64,000 nt of DNA from Glycine soja (Eukaryota; Streptophyta; Magnoliopsida; Fabales; Fabaceae): NCBI RefSeq assembly GCF_004193775.1, contig NC_041016.1, positions 37,225,334-37,289,333 on the forward strand, written 5' to 3'. A program made the translations under genes and the position numbers. The first letter of the stretch is position 1. Each line of letters starts with the position of its first letter. Shown in pieces: positions 54,726 to 64,000 of the stretch. The notes below the pieces were generated by a model. The model saw nothing but the letters and a program-made list of their open reading frames with translations. It ran no database searches and was not told where the DNA came from.

Positions 54726-56503
54726 AAGCGCTTCCTGGGAGGCAACCCAGTTTTAATTTCTGTTATCTTTGTTTGTCATGCATTATATCATATGGAACTT
54801 GCTTTACAATCTGTACAGTGGAGTATATCAACTTATCCTTGAATGTTAGATATAAGGGTTTCAATTTGTTAAGGAAGGGACTAAAAAATAACTTAGAAAA
54901 CATTTTCTGAAAAATAGTCCTTTCGCTAAGCGCAAGCTTCGCGCTAAGCGCATCTTTAGTCATGCGCTAAGCCGAGAGTCTCAAGCGCTTAGCGGCCAAC
55001 CTTTGCATCTGAGGCTGATTTGGTCCGCTAAGCAAGCCAAGGCTGAGCTAAGCCAACTTCAATTTAATTTGAATTCGGCTAAGCTGCAGCCTGATCGCTA
55101 AGCCCATCATACACTTCGGCTAAGCGTGAGGCATTGCCGCCAAGCTCAATTCTTTACGGCTAGAACTGGGGTTCATGAAGCTAAGCGCCAGTCATGGCGG
55201 CTAAGCTGAATTCCTTGCGCCACTGTGAGCGCTAAGCGAGTCCTTATCAGCTAAGCGCATGCTCCTCTGTACTTAAGATGCATAATTTTAGCTAAGCTGG
55301 CCAGAGCCCGGCTTAGCAAGAGTTAAAAGTTTTCTGATCTGCAGATCTCGCTAAGCGGTCCGGTCCATGCGCTAAGTCAAGACGCTTGTTAAAAAAAATT
55401 GATTTTGAATTTGAAACGTTAGCTAAGTGCATGGATCCGCTAAGCGAGCCTCATTGAGAAACCAAACGTCTCTCTGGCTCGCTTAGCGCAGCGGTTTGCT
55501 AAGCGAGAGTGTCAAAAACTACTTAAGTGAGTGTAACAGCAGTTACATTCACACTTGCCAAATTTTGGAAACTTTGTCTCTGCATTCTCGCTCTCTCCAA
55601 AAATTCGCACATTTTGCATCTGTGTGTTTTTTTGTGCATTATCAACTTCGAAGCAACAACCATTCACCATCCAAGTAAGTTCCTTGGTTCCTTTTCTCTT
55701 TTTGTTGTCTAAACTTTAGGATTGAAGACTTCACTTGTATTTTTAGATTTTTAGGGTTTTAATGTTTTTTTAGAATTAGTTTAAGATTAGGACTATATAC
55801 ACTTGTATATTGTATTGAGTATGATGCACACATTGCATGTCTGATATGCCTTTTAGAGGCTTGAAAAGTGCAAGAAAACGAACTACGTTTTCTGCATTTT
55901 CTGGAAAATGCGATGAACTTGCTAAGCGAGCATGCTGCGCTAAGCGAGTTCATTAGTACTCATTGTATATAGGTGTTCTCTGAAGGACTCACTAAGCGCG
56001 CTTACTGCGCTAAGCGAGTTCATCCTTTGAGGATGAACACTCATCCTCTTGCTGAACTACCTGTGGCTAAGCGAGGCTGAATCGCCAAGCCCAGGTAACT
56101 TAGACAATTTTTTGTTGATAGCCGCGCGATAAGCCGAGCTTCCCTGGGCCAAGTGTGATTTGTTACGGCATTCGCTGAGCTAAGCGAGCTTCACTCGCTA
56201 AGCTCCCAATACTTAGTGAAATTTTTGAGGAGTTGGTGCCGCTAAGCACAACCTTTAAGGAGCTTAGCGCATATCCTTGCGACTGATGTTCAGCTTAGTG
56301 GGCACTTTCCAGCTAAGCCAATTCTGCAGAAGCTGAATTTCTGCAACTTCCGCTAAGCGGCCCCACATATCACTAAGCGGTAGTATGTTTTTTGTGAAGG
56401 TCAGCTAAGCGGACCATGTCTCGCTAAGCCGCCTGTACCTTTTTCAATTGTTGAATTGGAATAACTTGTGTCTTGATTAAGTGTTTGGTTTATTTATTTG
56501 CAT
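54726..56503 (+). mobile_element. Athila-like post-pol non-coding region with GCTAAGCG array
   Basis: It starts with GAAGCGCTTCCTGGGAGGCA, a phrase typical of the region after pol in Athila elements. From 54915 to 56430 more than 30 CGCTAAGCG, CGCTTAGCG or one-base variants occur by eye. The part from about 55455 onward is homologous to 12646-13700. Confidence 0.75.
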
Positions 56504-57589
56504 ATGGCTTCTAGGAAACGTAAAAGTATTGGTTCAAGACCCACAACACAGTATGACACAAGGAGATTCTCTTCCTTAGATGATTGGACCAGATACACAG
56601 ATAAATGTCCTGGGGAGAAACATTTTACTAGAGAGGAAAGTAGAGATATATCACTCTGAGCTTGATGAGTTTAAGGCTGAATTGGAGAGGCGTAATTTCC
56701 ATAAACGCCTCACTAATTTAGTCGATGAGAGCATAGACCTAGCTTTGGTGAAAGAATTCTATGCAAATTTATACAGTTCTGAGGATCATCACCAAAGCAG
56801 TCCAGAGTCAGAGGTCATTTGGTGAAGATAGATGCTGACAGTCTCAACACATTCTTGGAGACACCTGTGGTATTAGCTGAGGGGGAGACCTTACCCACTT
56901 ACTCCAGATACTGCAGGTTGCATATAGACTACAGAGAGATAGAGGCTGACTTATGCATACCTGGCCGAGGGTTCATCTTGAACTCTGAGGGCCATCCTGG
57001 GAAGATTCTTAGGAAGGATCTGACTACACTAGCTCAGGTGTGGAGTGTCCTCTCATACTCTAACTTGGCCCCCACATCAGACACTTCTGACTTGACAGTG
57101 GATAGAGCTAGGCTGATCTTTGGCCTAGTCTCTCGCATAGATATGAACATAGGAGCGCTGATCTCTGGCCAGATAACCTCTATAGCCCAGTCTAACACTT
57201 CTAGACTTTGGTTCCTTGCTCTAATCATCGCATTATGTAGAGCCAGAGGGGTTGTCTCTGATAGCCTCACTTTTGAGCGCCTGAGCCCAGTCATTAACTT
57301 GGCCTACATCATGAAGAACTGTTGGAACCCCGAGGATCTAACAGTTTTTATCCGAGGGGCTAGGAGGGCGAGGGCAAGGCTAGTTGAGCTTCCTTCTACT
57401 TCTGCAGCTTCTACTCCAGCATCCACTTCAGCAGCCCCTTCTGTCCCAGCTCAGACAGATTCTCAACGCTTTGAAGCCATGCTTCAGAGCATTCATCAGG
57501 AACAAATCATTCTATTACAGAGTTTACAGGTGGTGGCGCCTCTAGGATCTATTCCTTCAGTGGAGCAGTTCACTGAGATGGTAGCCTGG
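56504..57589 (+). pseudogene. Env-position ORF of Athila-like element (putative plant transposon protein), cut by an LTR insertion
   Basis: The ATG at 56504 gives MASRKRKSIGSRPTTQYD. This frame ends at a stop near 56660, but open frames continue at 56580-56825 (KVEIYHSELDEFKAELERRN) and 56819-57589, so one frameshift and one stop break it. The long piece (LETPVVLAEGETLPTYSRYC ... RARGVVSDSLTFERLSPVIN) fits the family annotated as 'putative plant transposon protein' (family knowledge). A basic N-terminus and Ser/Thr/Pro tail are shared with the copia third ORF. The apparent TGA stop at 57590 is the first three bases of an inserted LTR; the copy at 13.9 kb shows that the protein originally continued. 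Confidence 0.75.
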
Positions 57590-58750
57590 TGATGTGTCAT
57601 TTTGTCTCCTATTTCTTAACCCTTTTTGTCACCATTTTAATTACTGATTAGCCTTAATTGTCAAACTAATTATGCAGTTCTATCATTTGGGCCTACATGA
57701 CTAATTTTGTGTTTTTAATTTAATTTGAGGAGAATTATAAGCAATTGGGCTTGAATTCGGAATTGGGCTTGGACTTGAAGAGAGCAGACAATTTTATTTT
57801 ATCAAATCTTATCTTATCTAGATTTTATTTCATCTAGATTTTATTTTATCCAGATTTTATTTCATCCAATCTTATCTTACCTTATCCAGATTTTATTTTA
57901 TCCAGATTTTATTTCATCCAATCTTATCTTATCTTGTCCAGATTTTATTTTATTTTGTTTATGGGCTTGGACTTAAAATAGATTTGTAAGCTTTAGGGCT
58001 GAGGACTTATATAACAGCACCAGGGTTTTACTTTAGGGAGTTTTTTCGAAGAGGAGAATAATTCTAGGATTTTAGAATTCCAGTTTTTACTATTCATGCA
58101 CATTGTTCACGTAGAATAAAATTCGTTTTCTGCAATTTCGTTTCTGCTTCAATCTACAATTTCGTTTTCTGCTGATTAATGAAAGGCTAAGTCTCCAGCG
58201 TTGTTTTCTCTTGAGGATCAAGCACAACTCTCTTTGAGGTTTTGTTATTACTATTGAATTCTGATAAGTTTTTCCTATTCACCAATTACTCTGTATTTGT
58301 TGCTATTAATCCATGCATGCTTAGAGCTTGATTAATTGTCTCTGCACTTAATTTACGTTCATGCTTAATGATCAGTTTCGTTCATGATTAATTGGTGTAT
58401 GTGTTGCTTAATCACATAATGACAGCCTTATGCTAATTTTCGCTTAGTAATTTAATTTAGGGTTGGATTAAGTGGTTGAATTGATTAAGGATAAATTCTC
58501 ATAACCTAGGATAAGAGACTTGCTTGTGAATCAATGGGAAACAACATGTTTTAATTCTTTTATTTCTTTAATTCGAATTTGCTTGCGGTTTAATTTACAA
58601 AAACAAACAACCCTCCCCCCAATTCGTTACTATTTTATTACTATCTGTTATGAACGTTTGGTTGACCATTGCTCATTGGGAGACGACCTAGGATCACTTC
58701 CTAGATACTGCATTTTTATTATTTATTTGATTCGGGTACGGTCTCGATCA
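57590..58750 (+). mobile_element. 5' LTR of a Diaspora/Athila-like element
   Basis: 1161 bp, TGATGTGTC...GTCTCGATCA, homologous to the solo LTRs at 6526 and 15204. U3 has a run of ATCTTATC and CCAGATTTTATTT words at about 57800-57950. A TATATAA box is at about 58010. It is followed two to three bases later by a primer site. The 3' LTR lies beyond the window, so the target duplication cannot be checked. Confidence 0.9.
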
Positions 58751-58753
58751 AAT

Positions 58754-58770
58754 TTGGGGCCGTTGCCGGA
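58754..58770 (+). promoter_or_regulatory. Primer binding site (tRNA-Asp type)
   Basis: TTGGGGCCGTTGCCGGA just after the LTR is close to TGGCGCCGTTGCCGGGG, the tRNA-Asp-complementary primer site used by Athila-group elements (family knowledge). Two or three mismatches suggest age. Confidence 0.75.
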
Positions 58771-59541
58771 GAGCAGTGGGCCAAATGTTCATAATAGTGT
58801 TTAGTTTTTTTGAGTCAAGCTCTGTTGTTTAGTGTGTGAGTGAGTGTTGTTTTGTTTTGTGTAGTGTTCTATTTCGCATTTCAGTCGCGTCCCCTGTTTA
58901 GTGCTTACCTATTTCAGTTGCTCACAAAATTGCGACGGATTTTGTGTAATGCTGATTTTTTTTGTGTAATGAATGTTGTGAACAGTGTTTAGCGACTGAT
59001 TTTGCAATTTAATTTGCGATTTTTGTTTTGATAGTTAGAGTTATTATTTTTGGCTGATTTTTTGTGTGGTAGTTTCTTTTGATCCATATTTTGTGTGAAA
59101 AATACCAGAAGAACTTGTTGTGGCTGAATTTATGAGATTCAAAAAATTTGGGAACTTGTTTTTAGCAAAACTTAAAACGGTCGTAACTTTTGCTCCGGTT
59201 ATCAGAATGACTATTATTATATATGGATTTGGGGTAGAATAAAATTTCCCATGCCGTGGAAACTTCACAGGGATCCGTTTCCGTTTTAAACATGAAAAAT
59301 CAGCTGTTTACTAAGTTTTTTATTTTTCTAGTATTATTGTCCTATTTTTCTAAAATTTGCTTAGGTATTTTTCATAGTTAGAATTTCAATTTTTGTTTGA
59401 AATTTTTTGTGCTATCTTTTCATGATTTTAGGGTGTTGCTCACAAAATTTCAACTCATTTGGATATCGTTTGAGTACAACTGTAGTTTTACCCCCTTGTT
59501 AGGTGCTTGTTGAGAGATACATGATTTGCTGCATATAATGC
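58771..59541 (+). other. Gypsy element 5' untranslated leader
   Basis: T-rich, with no ORF of note, between primer site and gag. The length (about 770 bp) is usual for Athila-group elements. Confidence 0.6.
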
Positions 59542-61243
59542 ATGACTAGGGGTAATCTAGGTGATTTACAACCCTTTGATCCTGAAATAGATAGAACCTT
59601 TCGTAGATTAGTTAGGCATAGTGTGCATCCTGATCATTCTGTGCATTTTGAGCATTGTGAGCATTTTGAGCATTCTGAGTATTCTATTGCTGGTGATTCT
59701 GAATATTCTGATTTTGAGCATTCAACTACTAATTTTCATACTGAGAACATGGCTCAACCTCCACCTTGTGAGAGGACTCTTAGGGAGATGGCTGCACCTG
59801 ATTTCACTTATGAAAGCTTGTGCATTCAATATCCTGATGAGGGTGTTCCATATGTTCTTAAGACTGGACTAATACATTTGCTGCCCAAGTTTCATGGTCT
59901 TGCAGGTGAAGATCCTCATAAGCATCTTAAGGAGTTCCATATTGTTTGTTCAACCATGAAGCCCCCTGATGTCCAAGAAGATCATATCTTTCTAAAGGAT
60001 TTTCCTCATTCTCTAGAGGGAGTAGCAAAAGATTGGCTATACTACCTTGCTCCCAGGTCCATTTTTAGTTGGGATGACCTTAAGAGGGTGTTCTTGGAGA
60101 AATTCTTCCTTGCATCTAGGACCACTGCCATCAGAAAAGACATTTCAGACATCAGGCAACTTAGTGGAGAGAGCTTGTATGAGTACTGGGAAAGATTCAA
60201 GAAATTGTGTGCAAGCTGTCCTCACCACCAGATTTCTGAGCAACTCTTTCTTCAATATTTCTATGAGGGACTTAGCTACATGGAGAGGAGTATGATTGAT
60301 GCTGCCAGTGGTGGAGCTCTTGGTGATATGACCCCTACTGAGGCTAGGAATTTGATTGAGAAGATGGCTTCCAACTCCCAACAATTCAGTGCAAGAAATG
60401 ATGTTATTGTCCGCCACGGATTCATCTTCATCTACTGAAAATAAAAAGCTTGAGGGAAAACTTGATGCCTTGGTCAACATAGTAACTCAGCTTGCCATGA
60501 ATAAGAAATTTGCATCTGCACCTGTTGCAAGAGTCTGTGGTCTATGTTCTTCAACAAATCACCAAACAGATCTCTGTCCTTCTTTGCATCAATCTGGAGT
60601 CAATGAGCAACCTGAAGCTTATGCTGCAAACATTTATAATAGACCCCCTTAGCAGAAAAACCAACAACAACAAAATAATTATGACCTTTCAAGCAACTGA
60701 TATAATCCAGGTTGGAGGAATCATCCAAATCTGAGATGGACAAGTCCTCCACAACAACAACAGCATGTCCCTCCTTTCCATAATGCTGCTGGTCCAAGCA
60801 AGCCATATGTTCCTCCTCCAATACAGCAGTAGTCACAACAAAGACAACAAGCAACTGAGGCTCCTCCTCAACCTTCCTTAGAAGAGTTAGTAAGGAAAAT
60901 GACCATCCAGAATATGCAATTTGAGCAAGAGACAAGAGCCTCCATTCAAAGTCTGACAAATCAGATAGGTCAGATGGCTACTCAGTTGAACCAAGCTCAG
61001 TCCTAAAATTATGACAAATTGCCTTCACAAACTGTGCAGAATCCAAAAAATGTGAGTGCCATCACCTTGAGGTCTGGCAACCAAATTCAAGTGCCTCCAC
61101 TAGTAGTAGCACCTGCACCTGAACCTGTCAAGCTTCATTCTACACTTGAAAAAGAGGATGAGATAGTTGCACAAAAGAGAAAGCTTCCTAACAAATTTTT
61201 TTATGCAAGTGGACCTTCTTCTAGTAATTCTGAATTACCGTAG
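59542..61243 (+). pseudogene. gag: Gypsy Gag, frameshifted
   Basis: Start MTRGNLGDLQPFDPEIDRTF, then a run of HSEYS-type residues. The Retrotrans_gag domain follows at about residues 110-230 (KFHGLAGEDPHKHLKEF, WLYYLAPRSIFSWDDL, YEYWERFKKLCASCP). Near 60405 the frame shifts by one; the next frame carries the CCHC-type zinc knuckle CGLCSSTNHQTDLC. Further stops occur at about 60650, 60700, 60829 and 61004 in a Gln/Pro-rich stretch. A conserved LRSGNQIQVPP phrase follows (about 61070). The protein is not expressible as a whole. Confidence 0.85.
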
Positions 61244-63980
61244 CCTCTTATCCCTCTTCCATTCCCACCTAGAGCAATTCCAAACAAAAAAAATGGAAGA
61301 AACGGAAAAGGAGATCTTGGAGACCTTCAGGAAAGTAGAGGTGAACATACTTCTGCTAGATGCCATCAAGCATATTCCAAGATATGCCAAGTTTCTAAAG
61401 GAGCTGTGCACCCACAAAAGGAAGCTCAAAGGAAATGAAAGGATTAGCATGGGCAGAAATGTGTCAGCATTGATAGGTAAATCTGTTCCTCACTTTCCTG
61501 AGAAATGTAAGGACCTAGGTACTTTTTGTATACCTTGCATTATTGGGAACAGTAAATTTGAGAATGCCATGCTAGATCTAGGAGCATCAGTTAGTGTCAT
61601 GCCTTTGTCCATTTTCAATTCTTTATCTCTTGGACCTTTGCAATCTACAGATATGGTGATTCATTTGGCAAATAGAAGTGTAGCTTACCCCGCAGGTTTC
61701 ATAGAGGATGTGTTGGTTCGGGTTGGTGAACTTATTTTTCTTGTTGATTTTTATGTTCTTAATATGGAAGAGGGATTTTCCCATGGTTCAATTCCAATTA
61801 TTTTAGGCAGGCCATTTATGAAAATAGCCCGAACCATGATAGATGTTTATGCTGACACATTGTCTATGGAATTTAGTGATATTGTTGTTCATTTTAACAT
61901 TCTTGATGCCATGAAACATCCATCTGAGGATCATTCTATTTTTCGTGTTGAGATAATTGATCAGATCGTTGATGATTATATGTTTGATTTTGATTCTATT
62001 CTTCATGGTAAGAAACATCCATTTTTATCTGATCTGCATACTTGTCACTCTTTATGCATTGAATCTGAATCTGAGTTTGAATTTGATCATGTATCTGATT
62101 TTTATGCTGAGAGTGAATTTGAATTTGAGTCTGGTTCTAATTTTCTGGGTGTTGTACCTCTTGATGTTGATTTTTTAGAGTCAAAATGCACTCACCATGT
62201 TGCAGGAAGTACATATACTTTTGACTTGCTTTATGAAGTACAGGCTGAGGAACCTTCTTCTTCTCCTACCCTGGTTCCTCCCACTGTTCAGCCACCACCC
62301 ACATCAGAGTTGAAGCCCTTACCAGCAAGTCTCAAATGTGCTTACTTGGAGGACAAGGAAAAATTTCCAGTGATCATCTTTGCCTCCCTTGCTGCTGAGC
62401 AAGAGAAGTTGTTACTAGTTCTCAAGAAGCACAAGAAAGCCATTGGATGGACTTTAGCAGACATTCCTGGTATTAGCCCATCTATCTGCATGCATAGGAT
62501 ACTTTTAGAGGATGGAGCTAAGCCAGTGAGGCAGCCACATCGGTGACTCAACCCCGTCATTCTAGATGTGGTAAAAAAGGAAGTGACCAAGCTCTTACAA
62601 GCTGGAATCATCTAACCCATTTCTGACAGCCAGTGGGTGAGTCCAGTCCAAGTGGTTCCAAAGAAGACAGACCTCACAATAATCAAGAATGAGAGGGATG
62701 AGCTTATCCCCACAAAAGTGCAGAATAGTTGGCGAGTCTACATTGATTATAGGAGGTTGAACCAGGTAACCATAAAAGATCATTTTCCCCTACCATTCAT
62801 TGATCAAATGCTTGAGCGCTTGGCAGGTAAGTCTCATTACTGTTTTCTTGATGGTTTTTCTGGTTATTTACAAATTCATATTGCTCCTGAGGATCAAGAA
62901 AAGACCACATTCGCCTGTCCCTTTGGCACTTTTTCCTATAGGAGGATGCCCTTTGGCCTATGCAACGCCCCTAGTACCTTCGAGTGGTGTATGCTTAGCA
63001 TTTTCAGTGATTTTTTAGAGAGTTGCATAGAGGTGTTTATGGATGATTTTTTTTGTTTATGGATCCTCTTTTGATGCATGTTTGGGTAGTCTGGATAGAG
63101 TTCTCAATAGATGCATTGAAACTAACCTTGTGCTAAATTTTGAAAAATGTCACATCATGGTAGAACAAGGTATAGTTTTAAGGCATATCATTTCCAGTAG
63201 GGGCATAGAGGTAGACCCTGCAAAAATAGATGTTATTTCACAATTGCCTTACCCCTCTTGCGTGCGAGAGGTTCGTTCTTTTCTTGGTCATGCAGGGTTT
63301 TATAGGCGCTTTATCAAGGATTTTAGCAAAGTGGCCCTTCCACTATCCAATCTGCTACAAAAAGGAGGTGGAGTTTGATTTTGATGACCAATCCAAAGAG
63401 GCTTTTGATTGCCTCAAGCGAAGTGACTACCACCCCTATCATTCAGGCACCTGATTGGACATCCCCATTTGAGCTAATGTGCGATGCATCCAATTACGCA
63501 TTGGGAGCTGTCCTTGCTCAAAAGATTGATAAGCTGCCTCGGGTGATCTACTACGCTTCCAGAACTTTGGATGTTGCTCAAGAAAATTACACTACCACAG
63601 AGAAGGAGCTATTAGCGATAGTTTTTGCTCTTGAGAAATTTCGTTCATATTTACTTGGTACTCGTGTTATTGTTTATACTGACCATGCAGCTCTGAAGTA
63701 CCTGTTGAATAAGGCTAAATCAAAGCCTAGATTGATCAGGTGGATGCTTTGGCTCCAAGATTTTGATTTGGAGATCCGTGATCGGAGCGGTGCACAGAAC
63801 CTCGTGGCTGACCATCTGAGTAGGATTGAGCGTGTGTCTAAGGACGCACCCATTCGGGATGATTTTTTGGATGACCATTTGTACATTCTGTATAGTATTT
63901 CTGATTCCTTCCCCACTCTCTGGTTTGCTAATATTGTGAATTATTTGGTTGCTTTTGTTTTTCCTCCCTTAGCATCTTAA
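61244..63980 (+). pseudogene. pol: Gypsy Pol: protease, reverse transcriptase, RNase H; broken and cut by the window end
   Basis: Pre-protease text IPRYAKFLKELCTHKRKL leads to the protease site LDLGASVSVMP (DLG, as in Athila-type elements) at about 61575. RT begins near 62550 after a TGA and a TAA. It includes SWRVYIDYRRLNQVTIKDHF, MPFGLCNAPSTF and the catalytic FMDD (usually YVDD or FMDD) near 63035, just before a frameshift. After another frameshift near 63370, RNase H follows with [35 protein letters not shown] and [14 protein letters not shown] before RNase H fits Ty3/gypsy; integrase would lie beyond 64000. At least three frame changes make it non-functional. Confidence 0.88.
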
Positions 63981-64000
63981 TCTCAAAATGATCAAATTAA

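Noticed and set aside
1..64000. tRNA, rRNA or other structural RNA genes
   Set aside because: None recognised by eye. tRNA-like words found are primer binding sites of retroelements. A covariance-model scan would be needed to exclude small RNA genes.

Overview
The window looks like a repeat-rich, pericentromere-like piece of a legume nuclear genome, most likely soybean (Glycine). The grounds are a Tgm-type CACTA transposon with ACATCGG subterminal repeats, SIRE-like Ty1/copia LTRs full of ATCGATTAC motifs, Athila-, Tat/Ogre- and Diaspora-like Ty3/gypsy elements, and AT-rich spacers. I see no complete ordinary host gene. The only host-like coding traces are one candidate terminal exon near 1.4 kb and short exon-like pieces inside the CACTA element.

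Left part (1-26.4 kb). AT-rich DNA and a LINE RNase H stub lead into a decayed Tat/Ogre-like element. Its pol lies on the minus strand (about 9.1-12.35 kb), with a 48-bp tandem repeat and an opposite-strand extra ORF (4.25-8.0 kb) downstream of it. Two solo LTRs cut this element: 6526-7593 (target duplication gattt) and 9860-11090 (agtac). At 12.6-19.7 kb a truncated Athila-like 3' half, itself holding a solo LTR (15204-16353, ataca), is joined to an Ogre-like 5' LTR plus leader. The pair sits inside one copy of a 0.9-kb tandem duplication that includes a hAT-like element; a fuller hAT-like copy is at 20385-22599. Two ancient direct repeats (about 0.7 and 23.2 kb) bracket most of this part.

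Middle part (26.4-51 kb) is a nest of insertions with readable target duplications. A gypsy-type LTR is split by an Ogre-like solo LTR (27625-50674, atgtt). That LTR is split by a 21.8-kb CACTA transposon (27789-49567, ttt). The CACTA holds a LINE (about 29070-41601, gcttggaatgcatg). The LINE is split by further LINE insertions (one with acccaactactatagat) and by an intact, very young Ty1/copia element (31471-40708, gtggt). The copia element has gag, pol and a third ORF in the env position. The CACTA's own recognizable gene, at its right end, is a broken Transposase_24/Ulp1-protease gene whose seven in-frame stops are all TAG.

Right part (51-64 kb). Gypsy protease debris and a MULE-like MITE are followed by an Athila-like remnant. 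This remnant is split by a SIRE-like solo LTR (52776-54417, agcac) whose leader carries an array of hairpins with identical loops and differing stems. The Athila-like element's GCTAAGCG-rich region and env-position ORF follow. That ORF is cut by a Diaspora/Athila-like element whose 5' LTR, primer site, gag and pol run off the window end.

Two themes stand out. First, unrelated element families here each carry a dense array of their own short palindromic motif. Second, env-position ORFs of similar type occur in both a copia and an Athila-like element. All calls come from reading the sequence and the ORF translations by eye; no database search was run.
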